Shown here piece after piece: positions 7,084 to 13,916 of a stretch of DNA of 17,923 bases. Source of the DNA: JANNPJ01 sp035474375 (GTDB taxonomy: Bacteria; Actinomycetota; Actinomycetes; Actinomycetales; Kineosporiaceae); NCBI GenBank assembly GCA_035474375.1, contig DATINJ010000232.1:1-17923 (forward strand). The letters run 5' to 3'. How positions within the stretch are numbered: the first letter of the stretch is position 1; every line of letters begins with the position of its first letter. The notes under the pieces were generated by a model. The model searched no databases. It had not been told where the DNA came from and was given only the letters and a program-made list of their open reading frames with translations. A program made the translations under genes and the position numbers.

Positions 7084-8132
7084 TCGACGATGAACTGCTG
7101 TATCGGCTGAGCGAGAGCTCGGCGCCCGTGCAGCCCCGGCCAATGGCCGAGATCGCCCGCCGCGCCGAGCAATTGCGTTTGCGGCGGCGGGTCGGCTGGG
7201 CCGGGACGACGGTGCTGGCGCTGGGACTGATCGGCGCGCTGGCCATCCCGTTGTGGCCGCATCAGGATCGAAGCCTGGTCACCCCGGCAAAGCAGGACCT
7301 GACGAGATCCTGCAACCTGGAGGACCTCAGCTGGGCTGAGTACCCGGAGCTCGCCTACCTTCCGCCGCGCTCGATCGCTCCCCGCGTGATGCACGTTCTC
7401 CCTTTGCCCGGGCGCTGGGCCGAACCCTGGTGCCGGTCCACAGCCGCCTCCGGAAGCTGGTATTCCCTGGCCTCGGACGGCACGGTCGCCAAGAAGCTCA
7501 TCGTGCGCGGGCCTGACGAAGACGAACCCCTCCCTGTCGCCGAAGGGCTGGCGCCCCAGAAGCTTGACCAGGACGACCGGACCGGGACGTTCGCCCACCT
7601 GACCACGGACAACAGCAAGTGGTCCCGGCCTCCCGGCTACAACGGTTGGGTCTGGTGGACGGAGAAGGACGGGTCTCGCTGGCGAGCCAGCGCCATCGGG
7701 ATGACCAAAGCCGAAATGCTCGCGGCGGTGAAGTCCCTATCGGTGGAACAAGGCAGGCTCGACACCCGCCAGGTACCGACCGGACTGACCACCGCTCTAC
7801 CCACCTACACCGGCCCGACCGGTGACGCCCAGGTCGATCTCGGGTTCGGCGCGGGCAAGGAACGGTTCAACCTCCTCATCCACCAGATCCACGACTCGGC
7901 CTGGCAAGCCCCAGTTGGTTGTCGACAGGTCACAGTGAACGGTGCTGTCGGCTGGATGTACGACGATGGCGTGGGCCAAGACCTGACGCTGACTTGGGAA
8001 CTCGCCCCCGGCGTGATCGGGTCGATCCACGGGTCGATAGGCGGGAAAACGACGCCGGGACGATTGCTGAGCGTTGCCGCCGCCACCGAGAAAATTCCGA
8101 TCACCGATTCCCGCCTGACCCGCCGGAAATAG
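7080..8132 (+). CDS. Membrane-anchored sigma-factor partner protein (putative anti-sigma)
   Basis: 350 residues from an ATG at 7080 that overlaps the sigma factor stop as ATGA, with AAAGGA inside the sigma gene as ribosome binding site. A longer upstream open frame only reads the sigma gene out of frame. Residues 1-37 are a short cytoplasmic part with basic RLRRR, 38-59 one membrane segment (VGWAGTTVLALGLIGALAIPLW), and 60-350 an external domain with C78, C118 and C281. The external part seems built from two related halves: VWWTEKDGSRWRASAIGMTK with AEMLAAVKSL (about 191-220), and LTWELAPGVIGSIHGSIGG with RLLSVAA (about 304-334). It lacks the HxxxCxxC zinc anti-sigma motif, so any inhibition would use a different fold. 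Gene pairing is the main reason for the regulatory call. Confidence 0.75.
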   Translation: MIDDELLYRLSESSAPVQPRPMAEIARRAEQLRLRRRVGWAGTTVLALGLIGALAIPLWPHQDRSLVTPAKQDLTRSCNLEDLSWAEYPELAYLPPRSIAPRVMHVLPLPGRWAEPWCRSTAASGSWYSLASDGTVAKKLIVRGPDEDEPLPVAEGLAPQKLDQDDRTGTFAHLTTDNSKWSRPPGYNGWVWWTEKDGSRWRASAIGMTKAEMLAAVKSLSVEQGRLDTRQVPTGLTTALPTYTGPTGDAQVDLGFGAGKERFNLLIHQIHDSAWQAPVGCRQVTVNGAVGWMYDDGVGQDLTLTWELAPGVIGSIHGSIGGKTTPGRLLSVAAATEKIPITDSRLTRRK

Positions 8133-8142
8133 CCCCCGGTAC

Positions 8143-8177
8143 GGCTGGTCTGAAGCGGAGGGGACTTCAGACCAGCC
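8143..8177. terminator. Bidirectional terminator hairpin
   Basis: A perfect 13-bp stem, ggctggtctgaag (8143-8155) with cttcagaccagcc (8165-8177), closes on a nine-base loop. It lies 10 bases after the putative anti-sigma stop and 26 bases from the convergent oxidoreductase stop, so it can end both transcripts. Confidence 0.9.
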
Positions 8178-8203
8178 CGCCGTCGGGCTATGGACCCGGC
8201 GCC

Positions 8204-9076
8204 TCACCAGTCGGCGACGACCGGCAGCACCTGCTCGCCAAGCACCTGTAGGCGCCTGAGGTCGTGAACCTGTTCCACCCGGCCATGCGCCACCTGGATT
8301 CCCAGATCGGCGAGTTCCCGCAAGCCAGCGATGGTCTCGTTCACCCGCTCGCCGTCCGGGCCGGGGTCGAAAGTGAACACCGCGGTCTTTTCGATCTCGG
8401 CGTAGTCCCGCCCGAGACGCTCGCAATGCCCGCGCAGCACGTCCAGCTTGTGCGGCAGTTCGGGGCCTGGGAACAGATTGCAGGCCTGCGCATACTGGGC
8501 GACCAACCGCAGGGTCTTCTTCTCGCCACCGCCACCGATCAAGATCGGCGGGTGCGGCCGGGTCAAGGGTTGCGGCGAGTTCAAGGTGCGGCCCAGCCGG
8601 TAGTGCTCGCCGTGATATGGCTTCTCGTCCTCGGCCCACATCTGCAGGCAGATCTGCAGCGTCTCCTCCAGCCGCTCGAACCGCTCGGCCGTCGACGGAA
8701 AGAACAGCCCGAGCCCTTCGGACTCTTCGCCGTTCCAGGCAGCGCCGATGCCGAGCATGGCCCGGCCACCGGACAGCACGTCCAGCGTGGTCACCATCTT
8801 GGCCAGCAGCCCTGGATCCCGGTAGGTGACGCCGGTGACCAGGGTGAGTAGCTTCACCCGTGACGTGTGCGCAGCCAGGAACCCGAGGGTGGTGTACGCC
8901 TCGAGCATGTCCTGCTCGACCGGGCCGTGCGGTCCGATCTGCCAGACATGATCCATCACGCTGATCCGATCGAATCCGGCCGCCTCGGCGGTGGCCACGA
9001 TGTCGGCCAGATCGCGGCCCAACGTCGGCGCGCCACCGGGGTAGGTCAATCGAGGAAGATGCAGTCCGAGTTTCAC
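8204..9076 (-). CDS. LLM-class F420-dependent-type oxidoreductase
   Basis: 290 residues, normal for the luciferase-like monooxygenase superfamily. The N-terminus MKLGLHLPRLTYPGG, the FDRISVMDHVWQIG segment (35-48), VKLLTLVTGVTYRDPGLLAK (74-93), TTLDVLSGGRAMLGIGAAWN (96-115) and HPPILIGGGGEKKTLRLVAQ match the actinobacterial LLM F420-dependent family, close to those annotated TIGR03560. These cytoplasmic TIM-barrel enzymes use reduced F420 or FMN. The cofactor cannot be proven from sequence, and the substrate is unknown. The start is GTG at 9074-9076 with AAAGG about eight bases upstream. It is a single-gene unit facing the sigma/anti-sigma pair. No biochemical link to the neighbouring secreted enzymes is apparent. 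Confidence 0.93.
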   Translation of the reverse strand: MKLGLHLPRLTYPGGAPTLGRDLADIVATAEAAGFDRISVMDHVWQIGPHGPVEQDMLEAYTTLGFLAAHTSRVKLLTLVTGVTYRDPGLLAKMVTTLDVLSGGRAMLGIGAAWNGEESEGLGLFFPSTAERFERLEETLQICLQMWAEDEKPYHGEHYRLGRTLNSPQPLTRPHPPILIGGGGEKKTLRLVAQYAQACNLFPGPELPHKLDVLRGHCERLGRDYAEIEKTAVFTFDPGPDGERVNETIAGLRELADLGIQVAHGRVEQVHDLRRLQVLGEQVLPVVADW

Positions 9077-9867
9077 CGATGCTGCCTTTCTCTACGGTTC
9101 CGGTCACGCGGCCGAGGGGACCCGCGACGCAACGAACGTACGGCGCTGCACATTGTTCACCAAGCGCCTGCCCGCTTCCAGCCGAACGGTCATAGCCCTG
9201 CGGTCCACCCCGGAGGGCTGAAAAGAGGGACGGCGGCCCCGCCTCGGGTTCCTGGCCGCGATGATCTTCGACCCCTGGGTGATCAGCGGTTGTGCCCGAT
9301 TTCGTGCCGCGAGAGGGACTACTTACGGGCGTAGCTGGCGACCTTCGCGGCAGGGCTGCGACTATTCGACCGATCACCTCGGCCAGTCGGCCGCAAGATC
9401 AGCCCGGCCGTCGGCCCTGGCTCGCGAGTCCGGGCGCCCTGGACGGTGAGGTTCCCGTCGTGTGCCCGGTAGCTACCGGAATTGCCGCAGTTGATCTTGG
9501 TTTCGGTGGCCAACGGGCACCCGACGGGAACATCGCGCCCTCTCCTTACCGGGGAACCATGAAATGGCCAGGCTGCCCGGAAGGCGCATCGTTGACACCG
9601 GCCGGAGCATCCTCGCGCCGTCCGGAACAGAGATATTCGAAACGCACGACCTAAAACGGCATTACTCGTGGCCGGCCGAAACCATCGGATCAGCAGTCAG
9701 TCTCGGCGCCTCACGCGATCCCGCTCAGATTTTCTCGAGCCGACGACACCGGACGGTGGCACCGCAAGGATTGCCGGTTGCGCTGTAACGATAAACCGCC
9801 TGGAATCGATGGAGTCAATATCCGGATTCACTGTGGAATCCGTTCTGGCAAAAAGGATGTGGTCGCG
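9077..9867. other. 791-bp region without a convincing gene
   Basis: Open frames here (for example 9292-9654 on the plus strand, 9319-9513 on the minus strand, 9564-9788 on the plus strand) have mixed codon use, no family resemblance and poor ribosome binding sites. The stretch should contain the promoter of the oxidoreductase (left end) and of the AMIN-like gene (right end). I could not select -35/-10 pairs with confidence. The one clear structural element is the inverted repeat at 9451-9531. The first 27 codons of the minus-strand frame starting at 9513 are G/C-ending in most positions, so a decayed gene is possible. Confidence 0.6.
9451..9531. repeat. Long interrupted inverted repeat with internal 14-bp palindrome
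   Basis: Arm gttcccgtcgtgtgcccg (9451-9468) and arm cgggcacccgacgggaac (9514-9531) are complementary at 17 of 18 positions. The 45-base middle begins with part of a perfect 14-bp palindrome, ccggtagctaccgg (9466-9479), which overlaps the left arm. A short TTGG/CCAA pair lies near the right arm. It is not positioned directly after a gene stop on either strand. Options are a structured RNA, a small MITE-like element, or a regulatory cruciform. No flanking target-site duplication was recognised. Confidence 0.75.
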
Positions 9868-10419
9868 ATGTTGCGACAAAGATGGTTCGTCCCCGCTGGG
9901 CTCGCACTCGCGCTCAGCCTGACCCTGCCCGCAGTCGCCGTCGCAGCCCCGACGGCGGCGGCATGCTCGGTGACATGGGGATCGCAAGAGAAGTCGGCGG
10001 CCTGGGGAATACCGGGCACCATCACGAATGTGCGTACCGGAAAACAAGACTGCTACGACCGGCTGGTCGTTGATGTCGCCGGCAACGTCGATGGCTACGT
10101 CGTGCGGTATGTAGATCAGATCGGCTCGATCGGCAGCGGTGAGCCCATCCCGGTGCGCGGTGGCGCCAAGCTCCTGGTCGTCGTGTTTGCGCCCGCGCAC
10201 GATGAGAACTACAAGCCCACCTTCAAACCGGCCAACGTGAACGAACTATCTGACGTCAGCAGCTACCCGACCTTCCGCCAGGTCGTATTCGCCGGTAGCT
10301 TCGAGGGGGTCAGCGACTTCGGGGTCGGCGTCCGAGCGCGACTACCCTTCCGGGTGTTCATTCTGGACGGCCCGGGGTCGAACTCACGACTCGTGATGGA
10401 CGTCGCCCATCACTGGTGA
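9868..10419 (+). CDS. Secreted AMIN-like domain protein
   Basis: 183 residues from the ATG at 9868, with AAAAGGA about ten bases upstream. An in-frame GTG at 9859 is too close to that site. Residues 1-29 are a Sec signal peptide (LALALSLTLPAVAVA). The mature part carries the actinobacterial AMIN-like pattern: CYDRLVVDVAGNVDGYVVRY (about 56-75), PVRGGAKLLVVV (92-103), YPTFRQVVFAGSFEGVSDFG (about 131-150), VRARLPFRVFILDGPGSNSR (about 153-172) and the terminal VMDVAHHW. The domain is a small beta-sandwich found in secreted proteins and related in name to amidase N-terminal domains thought to bind cell-wall material; no enzymatic residues are known. It was probably a stand-alone envelope or extracellular protein. 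It precedes the CBM2-metzincin gene by 179 bp on the same strand; co-transcription is possible but not shown. Confidence 0.88.
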   Translation: MLRQRWFVPAGLALALSLTLPAVAVAAPTAAACSVTWGSQEKSAAWGIPGTITNVRTGKQDCYDRLVVDVAGNVDGYVVRYVDQIGSIGSGEPIPVRGGAKLLVVVFAPAHDENYKPTFKPANVNELSDVSSYPTFRQVVFAGSFEGVSDFGVGVRARLPFRVFILDGPGSNSRLVMDVAHHW

Positions 10420-10452
10420 CTGTTTCATCTCGCCCGGACGCCGCCCGCTCTC

Positions 10453-10462
10453 GGAGCGCTCG
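10453..10462. promoter_or_regulatory. Possible CebR-like operator half-match
   Basis: GGAGCGCTCG contains the palindrome GAGCGCTC (10454-10461). The established CebR/CelR cellulose-utilisation operator of actinobacteria is TGGGAGCGCTCCCA; the core matches, but the outer bases do not. It lies about 140 bases before a gene encoding a cellulose-binding protein, which is the reason to note it. An 8-bp GC-rich palindrome can occur by chance in such a genome. Confidence 0.3.
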
Positions 10463-10598
10463 ATCCACTCCGGATGAATGAGTTTCAGTCAAAACACCTT
10501 GTCCCGCAACGTACAAAGGGAGTTTCTTGCTCTTGTATTGACGTGGCCGGTGAAACAGCGAAAGCTCTTTTCACCGTCACAAAGGAGTGAGGCTTCCG

Positions 10599-11840
10599 AT
10601 GCAAAAGCTTTCGGAGTTCCGGCGCACGATGATCGCCTGCATCGTCGCGTTCGCGATCGTTGCCACCGGAGTGGCAACCGCGGCGATCGCGAACGCGGTG
10701 GTGGGGTGCCGAGTCACGTACAAGGTCGCTAGCCAATGGGACAGCGGGTTCACCGCAGATGTCCAGGTCACCAATCTGGGCGATGCGGTGACGGCCTGGC
10801 AGCTGACCTTCGATTTCGCGGCCGGTCAGAAGGTCAGCCAGGCGTGGAACGCAACCGTCACCCAGTCCGGCAGCCGAGTTCAAGCGAACAATGCCACGTA
10901 CAACGGCGCACTAGCTACCGGCGGTAGCGCGGCTTTCGGCTTTCAGGGCACCAGTGGCAGCAGCAATCCGGTGCCGAGCGCCTTTACCGTCAACGGGACG
11001 AATTGTACCGGCGGCGTTATCGGCACTCCCAGCCCGACGACCAGCGCCCCCGCCACAACTCCCCCAATGACGACACCTCCAGCGACGACACCCCCGTCGT
11101 CCTCAGGTTGGAACCCACCAAGCAATCTGGTGACCGCGCTCGATCAAGTATGGCAACACCAGGAGAGCACCTACAGCAACCTGTACGGGTTCAAGAATTA
11201 CGGCTGGGATCAGATTTTCGCCAACAAGGGAAGCCTGAATTACTGCGTCCGCTGGGATTCGTCCGCCCACGTCACGGTGACCCAACGCGATGCCATCCAC
11301 GCGGCATTGAAACGGCAAGTGAAGAAGTGGACCGATGTCATGGTCGGGCACAACAGCTGGCCTTACACCGACGTGCCGGTCAAGATCGTCGGCTGGGCGG
11401 TCCGGGATCGGGCTCAACTGGAATGGACCGATACCTCCGTCGACATCTACGTCAACAACATTCGCGAGGATGCACCGCAATGCGGAGAGCCGTGCGGCCG
11501 ATTCTTCAACCAGTCCGGCAACTACCCGAACTGTCCTGGCGGCATCGCTCACCATTACGACCAGTCGCTGTGGCTCACCGCCGGATTCTCCGGTGGCGCC
11601 GGAGGTGACTGGGGCCAGCGAGTCGGCAGCGAGTACTTCCTGGGTGCGGTGAACTCCGACAACATTCATATCTTCCTGCACGAGGTTGGCCACACCTTCG
11701 GGCTGGACGACTTCTATGACTGGAGCCCGGACGTCGGAGGCTTCCTGATGAAGGCCGGAAGTGCCACCCAGATCACCGAATTCGACGCCTGGATGCTTCG
11801 AGACTGGTGGCGACACCTGAAATCGCGGTACGGATACTGA
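10599..11840 (+). CDS. Secreted CBM2-linked metzincin-type putative metalloprotease
   Basis: 413 residues from the ATG at 10599. A GTG four codons earlier lies inside the AAAGGAGTGAGG ribosome-binding stretch. Residues 1-33 are a signal peptide (TMIACIVAFAIVATGVATAA). Residues about 35-137 are a CBM2 cellulose-binding domain (CRVTYKVASQWDSGFTADVQ, AWQLTFDF, AWNATVTQSG, C37 and C136 as its end-to-end disulfide). W47, W67 and W83 are likely binding tryptophans. A Pro/Thr linker (142-172) follows. Residues about 173-413 hold HEVGHTFGLDD (361-371), the HExxHxxGxxD zinc motif of metzincins, with M384 in GFLMKAGS as a plausible Met-turn, and a distinctive tail WMLRDWWRHLKSRYGY. Similar domains occur in fungi and bacteria on cellulose-binding proteins of unknown function. 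It probably acts on proteins in plant walls; the substrate is untested. Confidence 0.85.
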   Translation: MQKLSEFRRTMIACIVAFAIVATGVATAAIANAVVGCRVTYKVASQWDSGFTADVQVTNLGDAVTAWQLTFDFAAGQKVSQAWNATVTQSGSRVQANNATYNGALATGGSAAFGFQGTSGSSNPVPSAFTVNGTNCTGGVIGTPSPTTSAPATTPPMTTPPATTPPSSSGWNPPSNLVTALDQVWQHQESTYSNLYGFKNYGWDQIFANKGSLNYCVRWDSSAHVTVTQRDAIHAALKRQVKKWTDVMVGHNSWPYTDVPVKIVGWAVRDRAQLEWTDTSVDIYVNNIREDAPQCGEPCGRFFNQSGNYPNCPGGIAHHYDQSLWLTAGFSGGAGGDWGQRVGSEYFLGAVNSDNIHIFLHEVGHTFGLDDFYDWSPDVGGFLMKAGSATQITEFDAWMLRDWWRHLKSRYGY

Positions 11841-11882
11841 ACCTGACGCAAGCCAGCCATCCGGCCATCGATCCCGCGGCCC

Positions 11883-11917
11883 GGTGGGTCTGATACCGCG
11901 CAGGTACCAGACCCACC
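11883..11917. terminator. Bidirectional terminator hairpin
   Basis: ggtgggtctgatacc (11883-11897) pairs with ggtaccagacccacc (11903-11917) at 14 of 15 positions around a five-base loop. It lies 42 bases after the CBM2-metzincin stop and 13 bases from the stop of the convergent zinc-ribbon gene, so it can serve both. Confidence 0.88.
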
Positions 11918-11930
11918 GCTGCCGCCGGTG

Positions 11931-12206
11931 CTACGCCCGGGGCGCAGGCTCGATCGTCGACGGCGTTCCGCTGCCCATCGAGCCGTAGCGAGCCGCTTGT
12001 TCGGCGGTGATCTTCGTCGTCTGAGCACAGAAGGTGCAGGTCAACGACTGCTTGCGGGAAACCTGGAAGAGCGGGACGAAGAAGAGAGTGAACTTCTTGG
12101 TGCGCTCCTCGACCCGGTGCGCGGCCGGGTTACCGCAGTTCTGGCAGACCAGCATGACGATCGCCAGCTGCCTGACGTAGCCCTTAAGGCCGAAGATCAA
12201 CAACAT
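11931..12206 (-). CDS. Zinc-ribbon family small protein
   Basis: 91 residues from an ATG at 12204-12206, with GGGAAG about eight bases upstream. A TTG six codons earlier is a less likely start. Two CxxC pairs, VCQNCGNP (C21, C24) and LTCTFCAQ (C57, C60), are separated by about 32 residues containing TKKFTLFFVPLFQVSRKQSL. This spacing and the 'FTLFFVPLF' phrase are typical of the actinobacterial zinc_ribbon_15 family. The four cysteines should hold one structural Zn2+. No DNA-binding or enzymatic part is visible, and the molecular role is unknown. The N-terminus (MLLIFGLKGY) is hydrophobic but short for a membrane segment. It converges with the CBM2-metzincin gene across a shared terminator. 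Confidence 0.88.
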   Translation of the reverse strand: MLLIFGLKGYVRQLAIVMLVCQNCGNPAAHRVEERTKKFTLFFVPLFQVSRKQSLTCTFCAQTTKITAEQAARYGSMGSGTPSTIEPAPRA

Positions 12207-12260
12207 GATCGTGGCTTCCCTCAATTTGGTGACGGACAGTCAGACTAGAGGCCATTCCTT

Positions 12261-12470
12261 TCAGCGCCACAGCAGCCCCGGGTACTCCCGGTCGCGTTCG
12301 GGTACCTGACCGCTGCCTCTCTCCCCCACGGCTCGGGGCAGAGCCTTCGCAAACAGGAGTGGCGCCGCTGTCCGTCGTCCACCCGAGAGGCAGATGAGCA
12401 GGAGGGCCGTGCGGGCTGCCCAGCGGAGGGGCAGCCCGTCACAACGATCCGGAATGACGATGGTCTGCAC
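12261..12470 (-). CDS. Doubtful small hypothetical protein
   Basis: 69 residues from a GTG. The middle, LRWAARTALLLICLSGGRR (about 15-33), is amphipathic or weakly membrane-like; the end is REYPGLLWR. About 75% of codons end in G or C, lower than its neighbours, and the ribosome binding site is weak. It ends 54 bases before the zinc-ribbon start on the same strand and could be the first gene of a two-gene unit. I do not recognise a family. If it is not real, the whole 12207-12630 gap holds only promoters. Confidence 0.35.
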   Translation of the reverse strand: MQTIVIPDRCDGLPLRWAARTALLLICLSGGRRTAAPLLFAKALPRAVGERGSGQVPERDREYPGLLWR

Positions 12471-12630
12471 TGATCAGCTCGGCTTTGTGCTGCCGTAGTC
12501 GTTGGCCTGGCGGTACCGCACGGCTTCTCTTCGGCGGTCAGGACCGACAGTTTGGCTGCCCAACAGGTCAAGTCCGACACCGGTAATGCCGAAGATCAAA
12601 GCAGGAAACTGAGTCGGTTAGGACGTCGCC

Positions 12631-12852
12631 ATGCGGGTGATCTGGCGCTTTTTCAAGATCGGCATCGTTGTCGTGGCACTGGTGATCTGCGGAATGATGG
12701 CGCTGTCGGCGTTCAGCATCCGGGTGCCGGTGTCCTCGGTGACCGTCACCACGGTTGGCAACACCACGATCACCACGAAATGCAGTTGGCTGCATGCCAC
12801 TGCCAAAGACTGGTCCGGGTGCACCACCACGCGTACTCACCGCTCGAAGTAA
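12631..12852 (+). CDS. Small single-pass membrane protein, unknown function
   Basis: 73 residues from an ATG with a weak GGA site eight bases upstream. Residues about 8-30 are one hydrophobic membrane segment (FKIGIVVVALVICGMMALSA), preceded by a basic RVIWRF start, so the N-terminus is probably inside. The outer part is a Val/Thr-rich strand-like stretch (PVSSVTVTTVGNTTITT) followed by C51 and C64, which could form a disulfide. By my count about 84% of codons end in G or C, which supports real coding. No family is recognised. It converges with the PL3 pectate lyase gene, with a long inverted repeat between them. Confidence 0.6.
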   Translation: MRVIWRFFKIGIVVVALVICGMMALSAFSIRVPVSSVTVTTVGNTTITTKCSWLHATAKDWSGCTTTRTHRSK

Positions 12853-12921
12853 GCAACTCACCGCGCGGTGTACAAGACCTGGACGTGCTGAACGTCGACG
12901 GTCGAACCGGGGTGCACACCG

Positions 12922-13007
12922 AGTCCGCGCCCGCCGTTGCCCTCCGGTCGGAGTCCCCTAGTGGTCAGGGTTTTCCTCACGGCGAGCCAGGACGGCGGGC
13001 GCGGACT
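12922..13007. terminator. Long-looped inverted repeat between convergent genes
   Basis: agtccgcgcccgccgt (12922-12937) and acggcgggcgcggact (12992-13007) are perfectly complementary over 16 bp, with a 54-base interior. Outside the stem, further partial pairing (GGTGCACACC against GGTGTCGACC) extends it. It starts 9 bases after the PL3 stop as read on the minus strand and lies 69 bases after the small membrane gene. The position fits a bidirectional terminator, but the large interior is unusual. Confidence 0.6.
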
Positions 13008-13016
13008 GGTGTCGAC

Positions 13017-13835
13017 CTACTTGTAGTGGATCTCCGAATCGGTGTACTTGCAGTACGTCCCGTCGGCTCCGGAGCCGTTCGAGGTCGGTTCCGCACCGGT
13101 CTGGTTGCCGATGTACTTGTTGCAGATCTTGATCTTCTTGCTCGAGTCGCCAATGATCGTCAAGTTCGTGATCGTGGCTGTGTCACCGTAGTTGGTGTTG
13201 ATCCCGACGATGGCGCTGCCCTTGTAGGTGGCGGTCGAGTTCTTGACGATCACGGTGCGCTTGCCCTGCGCCGACTTGCAATTGCCGCAGGAGCGGTACA
13301 ACTTGCCGAAGTCCTGAACCTGGAACCCGTCGATGATGAAGGTGCCACCAACACCGTTGTGCTGGAAGACCTTGTCCGAAGCGTGCAGCGCACCGCCGCC
13401 CTTGATGGTCATCGTCGCCGACGTCGAGGTGGGGATGAAGGTGGCGGCGTCCTCTCCGACGTCCTCCCACCAGACGTTCTCCAGCGTGCAGGTGGCCTCG
13501 CAGTGGATGCCGTCGGCACCGGGGGTTCCGATGATCACGTTGCGGATCGTGCCGCCGGCCGGCAGGTCGAAGATCGGCGCCCCGCCCTCGGCCTGGTCAC
13601 CGGTGCCGAGCTTGTCAATGCCGTAGTAGCGCTTCATGCCGCCGTCGAACGGCGTGCTCTTGCTGACAGAAATGGTGCTAGGGACGGCTATCGACCCGGT
13701 ATTGGCCGGGATCGTGGTGGCGTTCGCCTGGCTGATCGGGATGACGGCGGCGAACGTCAGGGCTGCGGTGGCCGCGAGCGAAAACCAGATCTTGCGAGAC
13801 GGGTTAAACCTCGCCAGGGTGGGCGACACTGCCAT
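13017..13835 (-). CDS. Secreted pectate lyase, polysaccharide lyase family 3
   Basis: 272 residues, mostly one PL3 domain. Residues 1-39 are a Sec signal peptide (KIWFSLAATAALTFAAVIPI, then SQANA). The catalytic part (about 50-272) shows PL3 hallmarks: FDGGMKRYYGI (63-73), GTPGADGIHCEATCTLENVW (103-122) continuing WEDVGEDAATF, ASDKVFQHNGVGGTFIIDGF (152-171) and DFGKLYRSCGNCKSAQGKR (175-193) with paired cysteines. PL3 enzymes are small parallel beta-helix lyases that need Ca2+ and cut polygalacturonate at alkaline pH, often tolerating low methylation. It is unrelated in sequence to the PL1 enzyme at 935-2422, so the two probably divide pectin substrates. ATG at 13833-13835 follows GAGGG. Upstream lie a near-consensus promoter and an overlapping LacI-type palindrome, pointing to repression in the absence of a sugar signal. 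Confidence 0.95.
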   Translation of the reverse strand: MAVSPTLARFNPSRKIWFSLAATAALTFAAVIPISQANATTIPANTGSIAVPSTISVSKSTPFDGGMKRYYGIDKLGTGDQAEGGAPIFDLPAGGTIRNVIIGTPGADGIHCEATCTLENVWWEDVGEDAATFIPTSTSATMTIKGGGALHASDKVFQHNGVGGTFIIDGFQVQDFGKLYRSCGNCKSAQGKRTVIVKNSTATYKGSAIVGINTNYGDTATITNLTIIGDSSKKIKICNKYIGNQTGAEPTSNGSGADGTYCKYTDSEIHYK

Positions 13836-13869
13836 GTTCCCTCACTTCGGTTTGGTGGCTAGAGCGCAG

Positions 13870-13883
13870 GGAAAGCGCTTACC
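13870..13883. promoter_or_regulatory. LacI-family-type operator over PL3 start of transcription
   Basis: GGAAAGCGCTTACC is a 14-bp palindrome with one mismatch and the central CG with AA/TT flanks typical of LacI/GalR-family operators. It begins four bases downstream of the -10 box at 13887-13892, over the expected transcription start, 35 bases before the PL3 gene. A repressor bound here would block initiation or early elongation. No LacI-family regulator gene is present in the window, so it must be encoded elsewhere. Confidence 0.65.
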
Positions 13884-13886
13884 CGG

Positions 13887-13916
13887 ATACAAGCCGAACC
13901 GGTTGGATGGTGTCAA
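13887..13916 (-). promoter_or_regulatory. Sigma-70-type promoter of the PL3 pectate lyase gene
   Basis: On the minus strand, a perfect TTGACA (13911-13916) is followed after 18 bases by TTGTAT (13887-13892). Transcription should start near 13880, giving a leader of about 45 bases. This is the most readable promoter in the window and overlaps the palindrome at 13870-13883. Confidence 0.7.

Noticed and set aside
7797..9377. Minus-strand open frame of 526 codons across the oxidoreductase and beyond
   Set aside because: It overlaps the LLM gene out of frame and runs through a terminator hairpin; its composition is that of a shadow.
9319..9513. Minus-strand 64-codon frame (TTG start) in the 9-kb gap
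   Set aside because: Its first 27 codons look biased, but the rest does not; there is no start signal at that position and no family match. The inverted repeat better explains the conservation-like look.
9564..9788. Plus-strand 74-codon frame before the AMIN-like gene
   Set aside because: Random-looking codon use and sequence, no ribosome binding site; likely promoter DNA.
10535..10565. TTGACG-containing candidate promoter before the CBM2-metzincin gene
   Set aside because: The -35 is good, but no acceptable -10 occurs 16-19 bases downstream.
12552..13862. Plus-strand open frame of 436 codons across the small membrane gene and antisense to PL3
   Set aside because: Antisense to the PL3 lyase, crosses the 12922-13007 stem, and has no family features.
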